6,909 nt of DNA from DASYAN01 sp036501345 (GCA_036501345.1 DASYAN010000354.1:1-6909), one strand, 5' to 3'. Positions 1 through 6,542 are shown, counted from the stretch's first letter. The notes: a model not told the origin generated them from the sequence alone. Made by a program: numbers and translations.

Positions 1-255
1 GGTATCAGTTGGGATAAAGTCAAGGGGCTCAGTAGATTGGTTGGAGTGGTGCTTGTGGTTGACCTGCTCAGGGTGATCAAAAAGACGGGTAGCGAGAGGG
101 TTTTTATTCAGGCGTGTAGCCAGAGAGGTATCAGTTGGGATAACGTCAAGGGGCTCAGTAGAATGGTTGGAGTGGTGCTTGTGATTGATCTGCTCAGAGT
201 GGTCAAGAAGACGGGTAGCGAGAGAATTTTTGCTCAGATTTGTAGCAACCAGAGA
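1..255 (-). repeat. 126-bp tandem repeat coding a 42-residue linker unit in kinase A
   Basis: The block at 1-120 recurs at 127-246 with few changes, a period of 126 bp. The second copy has one extra codon (247-249). In protein A each copy encodes a 42-residue unit that begins SLAT, contains ATRLxDHxEQxNHKHHSN near its middle and ends in PTDT. The period is a multiple of three, so copy number can change without breaking the frame. The window begins inside the array, so more copies may lie to the left. The unit is rich in His, Asn, Ser and Thr and is probably a flexible linker. Confidence 0.9.
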
Positions 256-1164
256 AGCATCGCTTGCTAGGGTGTCACCTCTGGCGACGAGAGTATTGCT
301 AGGAGGTGCAATCAGTGCTCTGATGGATGTAGATGTTGACAGGGATGTTGATGAGAGCGAGATAGTTTCGAGAGCTTTAAGAAATGTAGATACATTGGTG
401 TAGCGCTCAGATGGATCTTTGGCCATACCTGTGAGTACTGCTCTTTCGATTGGTTCTGGCAGGTCTGGGACCAGATCAGAAAGAGGAACAACTTGTTGTG
501 TACTCTGTTTGGCCCACATGGAGAAGAAGCCTTGAGCAGAAAAAGGTGTACGTCCAGTAATTAATTCATAGGCAAGGCAGGCCAGCGCATATTGATCGCT
601 TTTCTCACTGATGGTGCCACTAAATTGCTCTGGGGCCATATAGCAGGTAGTATGGGGATCAGATTTGTAGTTGAGTTTCATCACATTGATAAAACTGGCA
701 AGGCGGAAATCTGTGAGCAAGACCTTACCCTGCTTGTTGAAGAAAATATTTTCTGGTTTGATGTTGCTATGAAGCATCTTATGTTGATGAGCATAGCGGA
801 GTGCTTGTCCCACTTGAAAAACGATATGTAATGCTTGTTGTAGATCCAGGCGTTGGGCGGAAAGATGATCCATGTAATGGCGCAATGAGCCCCCAGACAG
901 GTATGTACTTACGACATAGGGCTGCCCTTGTTCTATCCCAAGATCGAGAATGGGGACAATATGGGAATGTTTGAACTGTTTGGCCCATTCAACTTTTTGA
1001 AGAAGGCTCTCGCTTTCCTCCTCAAGGTTGAGGCATGCAGCATCAAATAACTTGACCACTACTTGCTGTGAAGCATCGCTGACACGATGAGCTAGATAGA
1101 CAGACCTCAAGGGTTTACTAGCGAGCTGCTCAGTAAGATAGTATTGATTGAAACGTTCCTGCAT
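1..1164 (-). CDS. Ser/Thr kinase-like protein A, likely pseudokinase (partial, 3' end outside window)
   Basis: The minus strand is open without a stop from the ATG at 1162-1164 to base 1 (388 codons), so the gene continues beyond the window. Residues about 8-270 form a protein-kinase-like domain: beta-3 lysine K38 in VVVK, activation-segment end MAPEQF (176-181), subdomain IX D190 and R254. The catalytic loop reads HSNIKPEN (132-139), so the HRD aspartate is Asn134, and DFG is DFR (152-154). The glycine-rich loop is also absent (ASKPLRSVYLA). K136, N139 and D152 remain. These changes suggest a pseudokinase or a much weakened kinase; this is inference. From residue about 270 the chain is Ser/Thr-rich, then enters 42-residue repeats. 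By comparison with neighbour B, a membrane helix and an external domain probably lie beyond the window. About 77 of the first 100 residues match B. The start is supported by AGGA seven bases upstream. Confidence 0.9.
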   Translation of the reverse strand, partial: MQERFNQYYLTEQLASKPLRSVYLAHRVSDASQQVVVKLFDAACLNLEEESESLLQKVEWAKQFKHSHIVPILDLGIEQGQPYVVSTYLSGGSLRHYMDHLSAQRLDLQQALHIVFQVGQALRYAHQHKMLHSNIKPENIFFNKQGKVLLTDFRLASFINVMKLNYKSDPHTTCYMAPEQFSGTISEKSDQYALACLAYELITGRTPFSAQGFFSMWAKQSTQQVVPLSDLVPDLPEPIERAVLTGMAKDPSERYTNVSTFLKALETISLSSTSLSTSTSIRALIAPPSNTLVARGDTLASDASLVATNLSKNSLATRLLDHSEQINHKHHSNHSTEPLDVIPTDTSLATRLNKNPLATRLFDHPEQVNHKHHSNQSTEPLDFIPTDT

Positions 1165-1330
1165 ACCTGGATCCTATCTACATACTATTAATCTTCTGTG
1201 GTTGCAAAACGACCACTGAGATAAGATTGGCCAATATACGCAAAACTTGTGGGAGTGATAGACCTCTATCCTTCAAGGTCTAGTACTATGTTGTTTTCCT
1301 ACTTTACGAATTGACACAACATTATCCATA
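1165..1330 (-). promoter_or_regulatory. Long leader of kinase A with two conserved dyads
   Basis: About 160 nt separate the -10 box from the ATG. The sequence resembles the leader of kinase B along its length, so it was duplicated with the gene. Two dyads occur at matching positions in both copies: GATAGA-NN-TCTATC at 1257-1270, and a hairpin GTGGT/ACCAC at 1198-1216, close to the start codon. A Shine-Dalgarno AGGA (complement of 1172-1175) lies 7 nt from the ATG. The dyads could be operators or RNA hairpins; the sequence alone does not decide. Confidence 0.55.
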
Positions 1331-1359
1331 AGTATAAACAGTTAGATATGGTATGTCAA
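1331..1359 (-). promoter_or_regulatory. Consensus sigma-70-type promoter of kinase A
   Basis: On the minus strand the -35 box TTGACA (complement of 1354-1359) is followed by a 17-bp spacer and the -10 box TATACT (complement of 1331-1336). The -35 box abuts the TGA stop of kinase B (1360-1362) with no gap. There is no room for a terminator, so gene A is probably also reached by read-through from gene B. The same boxes and spacing occur before kinase B. Confidence 0.85.
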
Positions 1360-3474
1360 TCAGTCTTGAAGCGTTGCGGCCTCTAACATGACGTAGCCAT
1401 TACTCGCGTCGCTGGCCCTGACGGTATATTTCACCGTGAGAACCTGATCCGGTACACTACTGCTGAAAGTCAGCGTGTAGATCCCGTTATCTTCAATATT
1501 AAGATTATTTCTCATATCCAAGGACGTATCTGTCACTGTTCTGCCATTGATCCCTGCCCAGAAATTTCCTTGTGCATGAGCAGCTCCAACATAGATTCTG
1601 AGCGTTCTTGGCGTTGTGCTGGCCGCAACAGTGAAGGTAAAGCCATTGCCAATGCCTCTCACATACACGCCCGATTGCTGTTGTGGTGGTGCAACCATCA
1701 CTGGTGTCCCATCAGACCAAGTATAGGCATTGGTATAATGGTCGTCGCGTTGGACCATTCTAGTGCCAATTAGGGTGAAGCTACTAATCTGCTGCTGTAC
1801 ATCAAGTTTATGATTTACATCTTCCGATGTATTTAATCCCCATTGAATCCAGTCAAGTGTGCCCTCACTGGTCAGATTGTACACATTGCTGGTTTGCTCA
1901 GCATAACTACTAGTAAGATGAGTCTCTATAGCTGGTGGCAAGGAAGACTGCAATTGCCCCGGCGCTGTTGTGGGTGTGACACGGGTATTAGGGTTTGCCA
2001 TTGGGGCCCTTGGACTACTTTTCCCTGAATTACTTGAACCTAGTGAGTGCGAGGGCACAAAGGCGTAGAGCATCACAGTACCCATCAAGATAACCATACC
2101 AGAGAGAGCAAATGCTACCCAGAGTGTAGGCGTTAGTGGTTTACGAGGTTGAGGAAGTCCTCCTTTGGAGAGAGATTCAGCATGAGTATCATCTGTTAGT
2201 GTTACTAGAGCCTTGCTTGATGATGTATCCATGATCCTGCTGGATGACAAATCCAAGGCCTTACTTGGCGGTGTATCCATGACCTTACTTGATGGTGTAT
2301 CCAAAATCTTGCTTGGTGGTGTATCCATGGCTTTGCTAGATGACAAATCCAAGGCCTTACTTGGCGGTGTGTCCATGACCCTGCTAGATGGCGTATCCGA
2401 GGTTTTGCTTGATGGCCTATGCGAGGCTCTACTTGATGGCCTATGCGAGGCTCTGCTAGATGGCCTATGAAAGGTCTTGCTTGGTGGTGTATCCAAAGTC
2501 TTGTTTGTGTTGTGCTCATTGTTCACATGCTCAGAGCGTTCAAGGAGGCGAGCTACAACAGGTGCTATATTTGCCAATGTCTCAACTGGCTCTCTCATAC
2601 TCTTCATGGAAATGTCGCTGGCAAGAGCCGCAATCGGAGAATTAGTAGCTACAGATGTTGGCAAGAGCGAGAGGGCCTCGAGAGCTCTAATAAATATGGA
2701 GATATTGGCATAGCGCTCAGATGGATCTTTGGCCATAGCCTTGAGCACCACCTCTTCGGCCTGTTCTGGCAGATTGGGAACTAGATCAGAAAGAGGAATA
2801 GCACGTTGTGAGTTCTGTTTTGTCCACATGGGAGAGAAGCTTTGAGCAGAGAAAGGTGTCCGTCCGGTAATTAGCTCGTAAGTAAGGCAGGCAAGCGCAT
2901 ATTGGTCGCTTTTCTCACTGATGGTGCCACTAAATTGCTCTGGGGCCATATAGCAGGTAGTGTGAGGATCAGAGTTATAATCGAGTTTGGTCACGTCGAT
3001 GAAATCAGCAAGACGGAAGTCTGCTAACAGAGCCTTCCCCTGCTCGTTGAAGAAAATATTTTCTGGTTTGATGTTGCCATGAAGAATATTGTTTTGATGA
3101 GCATAGCGGAGTGCTCGTGCTACTTGGAAGACGATAGGCAATGCTTCTTGTAGGGTCAGGCTTTGAGAGGACTGATGATCTAAACGATGGCGCAATGAAC
3201 CGCTAGACAGATATGTACTTACGATATAGGGCTGCCCTTGTTCTATCCCAAGATCGAGAACGGGGACGATATGGGCGTGCTTGAGCTGTTTGATCCATTC
3301 CATCTTTTGGAGAAGGCTCTCACTTTTCTGCTCAAGGTTAAGGCATGTGGCATCGAAAACCTTGATCACTACTTGTTGTGAGGGATCACTGACATGGTGA
3401 GCCAAGTGAATAGATCTCAGCGGTTTACTAGCGAGCCGCTCAGTGAGATAGTAGTGATGAAAATGTTTCTGCAT
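1360..3474 (-). CDS. Membrane-anchored Ser/Thr kinase-like receptor B, likely pseudokinase
   Basis: This is a complete 704-residue protein. Residues about 8-270 are a kinase-like domain with K38 in VVIK, MAPEQF (176-181), D190 and R254. The catalytic loop is HGNIKPEN (132-139), with Asn134 in place of the HRD aspartate. DFG is DFR (152-154), and the glycine-rich loop is lost. Residues 325-420 are twelve 8-residue repeats. One hydrophobic helix follows at about 450-473, with Arg-Lys (444-445) before it, which places the kinase side in the cytoplasm. Residues 475-525 are a Ser/Thr/Pro stalk, and 530-704 are a beta-rich extracytoplasmic domain with Trp542, Trp545, Trp586 and Trp638, perhaps a ligand-binding beta-sandwich. 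Known receptor kinases of the PknB type share this layout. The likely role is a sensor or scaffold; the ligand is unknown. AGGA lies seven bases before the ATG. Gene A follows directly downstream. Confidence 0.93.
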   Translation of the reverse strand: MQKHFHHYYLTERLASKPLRSIHLAHHVSDPSQQVVIKVFDATCLNLEQKSESLLQKMEWIKQLKHAHIVPVLDLGIEQGQPYIVSTYLSSGSLRHRLDHQSSQSLTLQEALPIVFQVARALRYAHQNNILHGNIKPENIFFNEQGKALLADFRLADFIDVTKLDYNSDPHTTCYMAPEQFSGTISEKSDQYALACLTYELITGRTPFSAQSFSPMWTKQNSQRAIPLSDLVPNLPEQAEEVVLKAMAKDPSERYANISIFIRALEALSLLPTSVATNSPIAALASDISMKSMREPVETLANIAPVVARLLERSEHVNNEHNTNKTLDTPPSKTFHRPSSRASHRPSSRASHRPSSKTSDTPSSRVMDTPPSKALDLSSSKAMDTPPSKILDTPSSKVMDTPPSKALDLSSSRIMDTSSSKALVTLTDDTHAESLSKGGLPQPRKPLTPTLWVAFALSGMVILMGTVMLYAFVPSHSLGSSNSGKSSPRAPMANPNTRVTPTTAPGQLQSSLPPAIETHLTSSYAEQTSNVYNLTSEGTLDWIQWGLNTSEDVNHKLDVQQQISSFTLIGTRMVQRDDHYTNAYTWSDGTPVMVAPPQQQSGVYVRGIGNGFTFTVAASTTPRTLRIYVGAAHAQGNFWAGINGRTVTDTSLDMRNNLNIEDNGIYTLTFSSSVPDQVLTVKYTVRASDASNGYVMLEAATLQD
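2215..2502 (-). repeat. Twelve 24-bp tandem repeats coding an 8-residue linker motif in kinase B
   Basis: The array is exactly 288 bp, twelve units of 24 bp, residues 325-420 of kinase B. Each unit fits [KR]-x-x-[DHL]-x-[PS]-[PS]-S, for example KALDLSSS, RVMDTPPS and RASHRPSS. A higher order is visible: VMDTPPSKALDLSSS recurs four units (96 bp) later. The array lies between the kinase-like domain and the membrane helix. It offers many Ser/Thr positions that a partner kinase could phosphorylate; that role is inference. All six frames tend to stay open here because the unit is a multiple of three. Confidence 0.95.
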
Positions 3475-3643
3475 ACCCTGATCCTATCTACGCACTGGTA
3501 ACCTACAGTGGTCATTTTAGTATCCACTGAGATTAGATTTGCCAACAAGCCACAAAACATGCATGGGTGATAGATCTCTATCGATATAAGTATGTAGATA
3601 TTTTGTTTTGGTAATTTATCAAGTAGACGAGATAATGTCCATA
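3475..3643 (-). promoter_or_regulatory. Long leader of kinase B with two conserved dyads
   Basis: This leader is the counterpart of the one before kinase A. It carries the dyad GATAGA-NN-TCTATC at 3569-3582, about 60 bp downstream of the -10 box as in copy A, and a hairpin CAGTGG/CCACTG at 3506-3529. A Shine-Dalgarno AGGA (complement of 3482-3485) lies 7 nt before the ATG. The surrounding sequence has drifted while the dyads kept their positions, which hints at a function. Confidence 0.55.
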
Positions 3644-3672
3644 AGTATAAACAGTAAAATGCAGTATGTCAA
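3644..3672 (-). promoter_or_regulatory. Consensus sigma-70-type promoter of kinase B
   Basis: The minus strand shows TTGACA (complement of 3667-3672), a 17-bp spacer and TATACT (complement of 3644-3649). The sequence similarity with the kinase A copy stops immediately outside the -35 box, so this box marks the edge of the duplicated segment. Confidence 0.85.
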
Positions 3673-3784
3673 TTAACCCGAATTATTGGGGGGCCTCTTT
3701 GTTTGAACCTCCTCTTTATCTTACCTCGACTTTTTGAATATCATACATCCTCTCTTTTGAAAGGCCCTAAATTTGTTTAGGTAG

Positions 3785-3803
3785 TCTTAGTATAGTCGAT
3801 CAA
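3785..3803 (+). promoter_or_regulatory. 19-nt motif shared with the 50-bp repeats
   Basis: TCTTAGTATAGTCGATCAA at this place matches TCTTACTATAGTAGATAAA at 6642-6660 and 6692-6710 in 16 of 19 positions. All copies are outside genes. It may be a binding site for a common regulator, but chance similarity in A+T-rich DNA is possible. Confidence 0.3.
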
Positions 3804-3824
3804 AGCCTCATTTACTAGAGACAA

Positions 3825-3848
3825 ATGGGACATTTTGAAGTGTCCCAT
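3825..3848 (-). terminator. Perfect 8-bp hairpin, possible terminator of the oxidoreductase gene
   Basis: ATGGGACA and TGTCCCAT form a perfect 8-bp stem with an 8-nt loop. It lies about 120 bp beyond the stop of the minus-strand oxidoreductase gene. On the minus strand the stem is followed by TTGTCT, a poor T tract, so intrinsic termination would be weak. Confidence 0.4.
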
Positions 3849-3906
3849 CCTTTAAAGTAGGAAAATGTCTCGTCAGGCATCCAAATGGGTTCCTCTTCAT
3901 GAAGAA

Positions 3907-3924
3907 GGGCTGCTGCAACAGCCC
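3907..3924 (-). terminator. GC-rich hairpin after the oxidoreductase stop
   Basis: GGGCTG and CAGCCC form a 6-bp GC-rich stem with a 6-nt loop, 42 bp beyond the stop codon at 3967. On the minus strand it is followed by TTCTTCATG, only partly T-rich. It is a reasonable but imperfect intrinsic terminator. Confidence 0.45.
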
Positions 3925-3966
3925 AGCGAAAGGAAGTTGGGAAGCAGTCAGATGAGGTAAAGAGGA

Positions 3967-4830
3967 TCAGCTAGCTATGCTACTAATAACCTCTTTATAG
4001 CGACGAATAGCCTCGATGTGCTGATCAGGCGTGAAGCCAACATTCATGGTATTGATAGCGATATGTGTTGCACCAAGAGCTTGCCAAGCCTCGGTTTGTC
4101 GAAGCCACTCATCAGGATTGCCATCGCTTGCATTCACACGCGCCTCTATGCCTACTGAACTGGGGTCACGGCCGGCTTCCCTGATGTAGTCATGTAGGCG
4201 TTTGATGGTCTCGCGCATCTGGTCGTTCGGTTTGCCCTGTGGGAACCAGCCGTCGGCGAGGCGAGCGGTGCGGCGTAGCAAAACGTCTGCGCTTCCGCCT
4301 GTCCAGATGGGGATAGAATGGTGCACTGGTAGAGGATTGAGCCCAGCAGCGTTAATGGTGTGGTATTTGCCTTGGTAGCTAATGACTTGCTGGCTCCATA
4401 ACTGCCGCATCACTTCAATCTGCTCTTCGACGACGCGCCCACGGATGTGAAAATCCATGCCTAATGCTTCGTACTCTACAGAGTTCCAGCCCACTCCTAT
4501 ACCCAGACGCAGCTTGCCTCCAGTGAGTACATCCACTTCGGTAGCTTGCTTGGCTACAAGTGCTGTCTGCCGTTGTGGTAGGATGATGACAGCACTAACT
4601 AGTTCCAAGTGGGTCAGTGCTGCAAGGTAGCCGAAGAGGACAAATGGTTCATGAAACATATGATGGTAGGTGTAACGCAAGCCCGAATGCTTTGTGGGGT
4701 CCCCGCCCAGCACATGGTCAAAGGCAACAAGATGATGGTAGCCTAGAGCTTCTGCGGCTTGAGCGTAGTCGCGGATAACGATTGGGTCCGCACCGATTTC
4801 GGTTTGCGGGAATGTGACTCCTATCTGCAT
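3967..4830 (-). CDS. LLM-class F420-dependent oxidoreductase
   Basis: The 287-residue product has the pattern of the luciferase-like monooxygenase superfamily, which folds as a TIM barrel and uses FMN or cofactor F420. Visible segments are the N-terminal strand MQIGVTFPQ, AAEALGYHHLVAFDHV (25-40), ILPQRQT (83-89) with KQATEVDVLTGGKLRLGIGVGWN (94-116), and IPIWTGGS (173-180) followed by ARLADGWFP (189-197). These resemble the Rv2161c-like (TIGR03619) group of probable F420-dependent enzymes; the substrate cannot be read from sequence. The start at 4830 is preferred because AGGAG (complement of 4838-4842) lies seven bases upstream and the family motif begins at once. An in-frame ATG at 4908 would add 26 residues that do not look like the family. 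The gene is divergent from the aminotransferase. No convincing promoter was found. Confidence 0.9.
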   Translation of the reverse strand: MQIGVTFPQTEIGADPIVIRDYAQAAEALGYHHLVAFDHVLGGDPTKHSGLRYTYHHMFHEPFVLFGYLAALTHLELVSAVIILPQRQTALVAKQATEVDVLTGGKLRLGIGVGWNSVEYEALGMDFHIRGRVVEEQIEVMRQLWSQQVISYQGKYHTINAAGLNPLPVHHSIPIWTGGSADVLLRRTARLADGWFPQGKPNDQMRETIKRLHDYIREAGRDPSSVGIEARVNASDGNPDEWLRQTEAWQALGATHIAINTMNVGFTPDQHIEAIRRYKEVISSIAS

Positions 4831-4929
4831 AGCTAAACTCCTGATACTAGTATGAGATGTTCTCTTTAATAATACCATGGACTTATACAACGTTTGGGGC
4901 TTGGACATTGGGGTACTATTGCTGTGACA

Positions 4930-4965
4930 AAATATTCATGTGTATCTCATGCATCATGAATATTT
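4930..4965. promoter_or_regulatory. 11-bp perfect inverted repeat, candidate operator
   Basis: AAATATTCATG (4930-4940) and CATGAATATTT (4955-4965) are perfect inverted copies separated by 14 bp. The dyad lies in the divergent region between the oxidoreductase and aminotransferase genes, immediately before a TTGACA on the plus strand (4971-4976). No good -10 box was found 16-18 bp from that TTGACA. A dimeric regulator site is plausible; a hairpin is the alternative. Confidence 0.45.
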
Positions 4966-5058
4966 GTATATTGACATGGGCGCTATATTCTTCCTTGCAA
5001 GATACAAACAACAGAATAGTCTTTCGCTGTTTCAAAACCTATTTTTCGCTCTGGTGAA

Positions 5059-5094
5059 AACAAAAGAGGCCCACTCCGGAAGGCCTCTTTTGTT
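5059..5094 (+). terminator. Perfect 13-bp terminator-like hairpin upstream of the aminotransferase
   Basis: AACAAAAGAGGCC (5059-5071) and GGCCTCTTTTGTT (5082-5094) are perfect complements with a 10-nt loop. The A side and T side give the form of a bidirectional intrinsic terminator. No gene on either strand obviously ends here: the genes on both sides diverge from this region. It may insulate the aminotransferase from upstream transcription, or act as an attenuator in its leader if the promoter lies upstream. Confidence 0.7.
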
Positions 5095-5306
5095 GCTGTA
5101 TCTTCTCAAATATGAGACAATATCCGTGAAGAATGTTTGCCGCATGTGCAGCACGAAGAGCGGATTGGTATTGTAGCAACCTTCTGAGAAAGGGGATGAG
5201 GATTGAAACAAACACACAAATCATGGACGAGTATCGGTATGAGAAAGGAGGGCGAGGTTTCCCTCTCAATCTCGTAAATGAGATGGGGCTTGCCTCGCAT
5301 ATTTTT

Positions 5307-6479
5307 ATGGATAAACTCAAGCGTGAGGTGCTCTCACAACGTGTACGCCAAGTTAAGCCATCGGGAATTCGTAAGTTTTTTGATATTATCAACACCATGC
5401 CCAATGTCATATCATTGGGCGTAGGGGAGCCGGATTTTGTGACACCTGATCATATTCGTCAGGCCGGTATCCGTTCCATTCGAGAAGGGCGCACTCGCTA
5501 CACCTCGAATTATGGATTGCTTGAGCTTCGCGAAGAAATTGCAAAGTCACTTCAGGATCGCTATGAACTGAATTATGATCCCATGACGCAAATCCTGATA
5601 ACAGTTGGAGTGAGCGAGGGTGTGGATCTAGCAATGCGCACGATTATTGATCCTGGTGACGAAGTGATCTCGCCCGATCCGGGCTATGTCGCTTACGAAG
5701 CAGATATTATTTTCTCAGGAGGTATTCCTGTTCCTGTCCCAACTTATGCACAATATGACTTTGGCGTTCGTGCCAATGATATTGCCGCTGTGATTACCCC
5801 TCGCACAAAAATGATCCTGATTGGCAATCCGAATAATCCGACTGGGGCTGTAGTTCCCCGTGCGGAACTAGAAGGAATTGCCAAACTGGCAGTGGAACAT
5901 GATCTGATCGTGGCTGTTGATGAAGTCTACAGCCGTCTCGTCTATGATACCGAGCATGTTTGTATTGCTACGATGCCTGGCATGCAGGATCGTACAATCC
6001 TGCTGGATGGCTTCTCCAAAGCCTATGCTATGACTGGCTGGCGTGTTGGATATATTGCCGCGCCTGTTCGTATCTTGGAGGCAATGCTTAAGGTTCACCA
6101 GTATGCTATTATGTGTGCTGGCACGGCGGCCCAGGAAGCAGCCCTTGAGGCACTACGTCATGGAGACGCTGATGTACAAATGATGCACGATGACTATGCT
6201 CGTCGTGGTCGCATGTTCGTCGAGGGCTTGAACCGCATTGGTCTGCCTTGTTGTGAGCCGCGTGGTGCTTTCTATGCATTTCCCTATGTGGGCAATACAA
6301 GCATGAGTGATGAAGAGTTTGCCGAAAAGCTGCTTTTTGAGGAGGAGGTTGCTGTGGTTCCCGGTAGTTCATTTGGTGCTGCTGGTACTGGTTATCTTCG
6401 TGCTACTTATTGCACAGCATACAACCAGCTTGAAGAAGCACTAGTACGCATAGAACGTTTTGTGAAGAATCACAGTTAA
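5307..6479 (+). CDS. PLP-dependent class I/II aminotransferase
   Basis: The enzyme transfers an amino group between an amino acid and a 2-oxo acid using pyridoxal phosphate (fold type I). In the 390-residue form starting at 5307, visible features are GEPDF (40-44), Tyr65 in TRYTSNYG, NPNNPTG (174-180) with the cofactor Asn177, Asp205 and Tyr208 in AVDEVYSRL, Schiff-base Lys238 in GFSKAYAMTGWR, Arg246, and the carboxylate-binding Arg365 in YLRATYC. This matches the aspartate/aromatic aminotransferase-like subgroup, including PatA-like enzymes; substrate is not determined. Length fits the family, which usually has about 385-400 residues. The start is uncertain. The frame is open from 5133, with ATGs at 5133, 5196, 5223 and 5283, and none has a well-spaced Shine-Dalgarno. 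5307 was chosen because family homology begins there. A terminator-like hairpin lies about 210 bp upstream. Confidence 0.9.
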   Translation: MDKLKREVLSQRVRQVKPSGIRKFFDIINTMPNVISLGVGEPDFVTPDHIRQAGIRSIREGRTRYTSNYGLLELREEIAKSLQDRYELNYDPMTQILITVGVSEGVDLAMRTIIDPGDEVISPDPGYVAYEADIIFSGGIPVPVPTYAQYDFGVRANDIAAVITPRTKMILIGNPNNPTGAVVPRAELEGIAKLAVEHDLIVAVDEVYSRLVYDTEHVCIATMPGMQDRTILLDGFSKAYAMTGWRVGYIAAPVRILEAMLKVHQYAIMCAGTAAQEAALEALRHGDADVQMMHDDYARRGRMFVEGLNRIGLPCCEPRGAFYAFPYVGNTSMSDEEFAEKLLFEEEVAVVPGSSFGAAGTGYLRATYCTAYNQLEEALVRIERFVKNHS

Positions 6480-6491
6480 TAACCTTAGCTA

Positions 6492-6542
6492 CTCAGAGTG
6501 GTGAGCATGATTCTATTCTAATCTATTACTCATCGCTCTGAG
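6492..6542 (+). terminator. 14-bp stem hairpin after the aminotransferase
   Basis: CTCAGAGTGGTGAG (6492-6505) pairs with CTCATCGCTCTGAG (6529-6542), fourteen pairs including two G-U, with a 23-nt loop. It begins 12 nt after the stop codon. No T tract follows, so it may be a 3'-end stabilising structure or an inefficient terminator. Confidence 0.45.

Larger units (their letters stand above)
3673..3966. other. Intergenic stretch without a gene between kinase B promoter and oxidoreductase
   Basis: No credible ORF is present. The stretch holds a small dyad CCTAAA/TTTAGG (3766-3781), a 19-nt motif shared with the 50-bp repeats near 6640 (3785-3803), and two stronger hairpins listed separately. 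The last part probably ends transcription of the oxidoreductase gene, which is read leftwards into this region. Confidence 0.6.

Noticed and set aside
37..403. Plus-strand ORFs over the left end
   Set aside because: They are antisense to the 42-residue repeats of kinase A, where the minus frame carries clear kinase homology.
2215..2502. CRISPR array
   Set aside because: The repeats are contiguous with no spacers, are in frame and code a regular peptide motif.
2205..2519. ORFs of 85-113 codons on both strands over the repeat array of kinase B
   Set aside because: The 24-bp unit keeps other frames open by chance; these products are low-complexity echoes of the repeat and lack credible ribosome sites.
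3685..3705. GGGGGGCCTCTTTGTTT as a second copy of the 5059-5094 terminator
   Set aside because: Only the right arm resembles that terminator; no complementary left arm is present, so no hairpin forms.
4831..4908. 26-residue N-terminal extension of the oxidoreductase
   Set aside because: The extension does not resemble the family and the ATG at 4830 has a well-placed AGGAG.
4971..4999. Sigma-70 promoter from TTGACA at 4971-4976
   Set aside because: No acceptable -10 box at 16-18 bp; TATATT lies only 7 bp away. Kept only as context for the inverted repeat.
4857..5217. Short ORFs of 61-78 codons in the divergent region
   Set aside because: They overlap on both strands, run through the terminator-like hairpin and inverted repeat, and have no convincing ribosome site.
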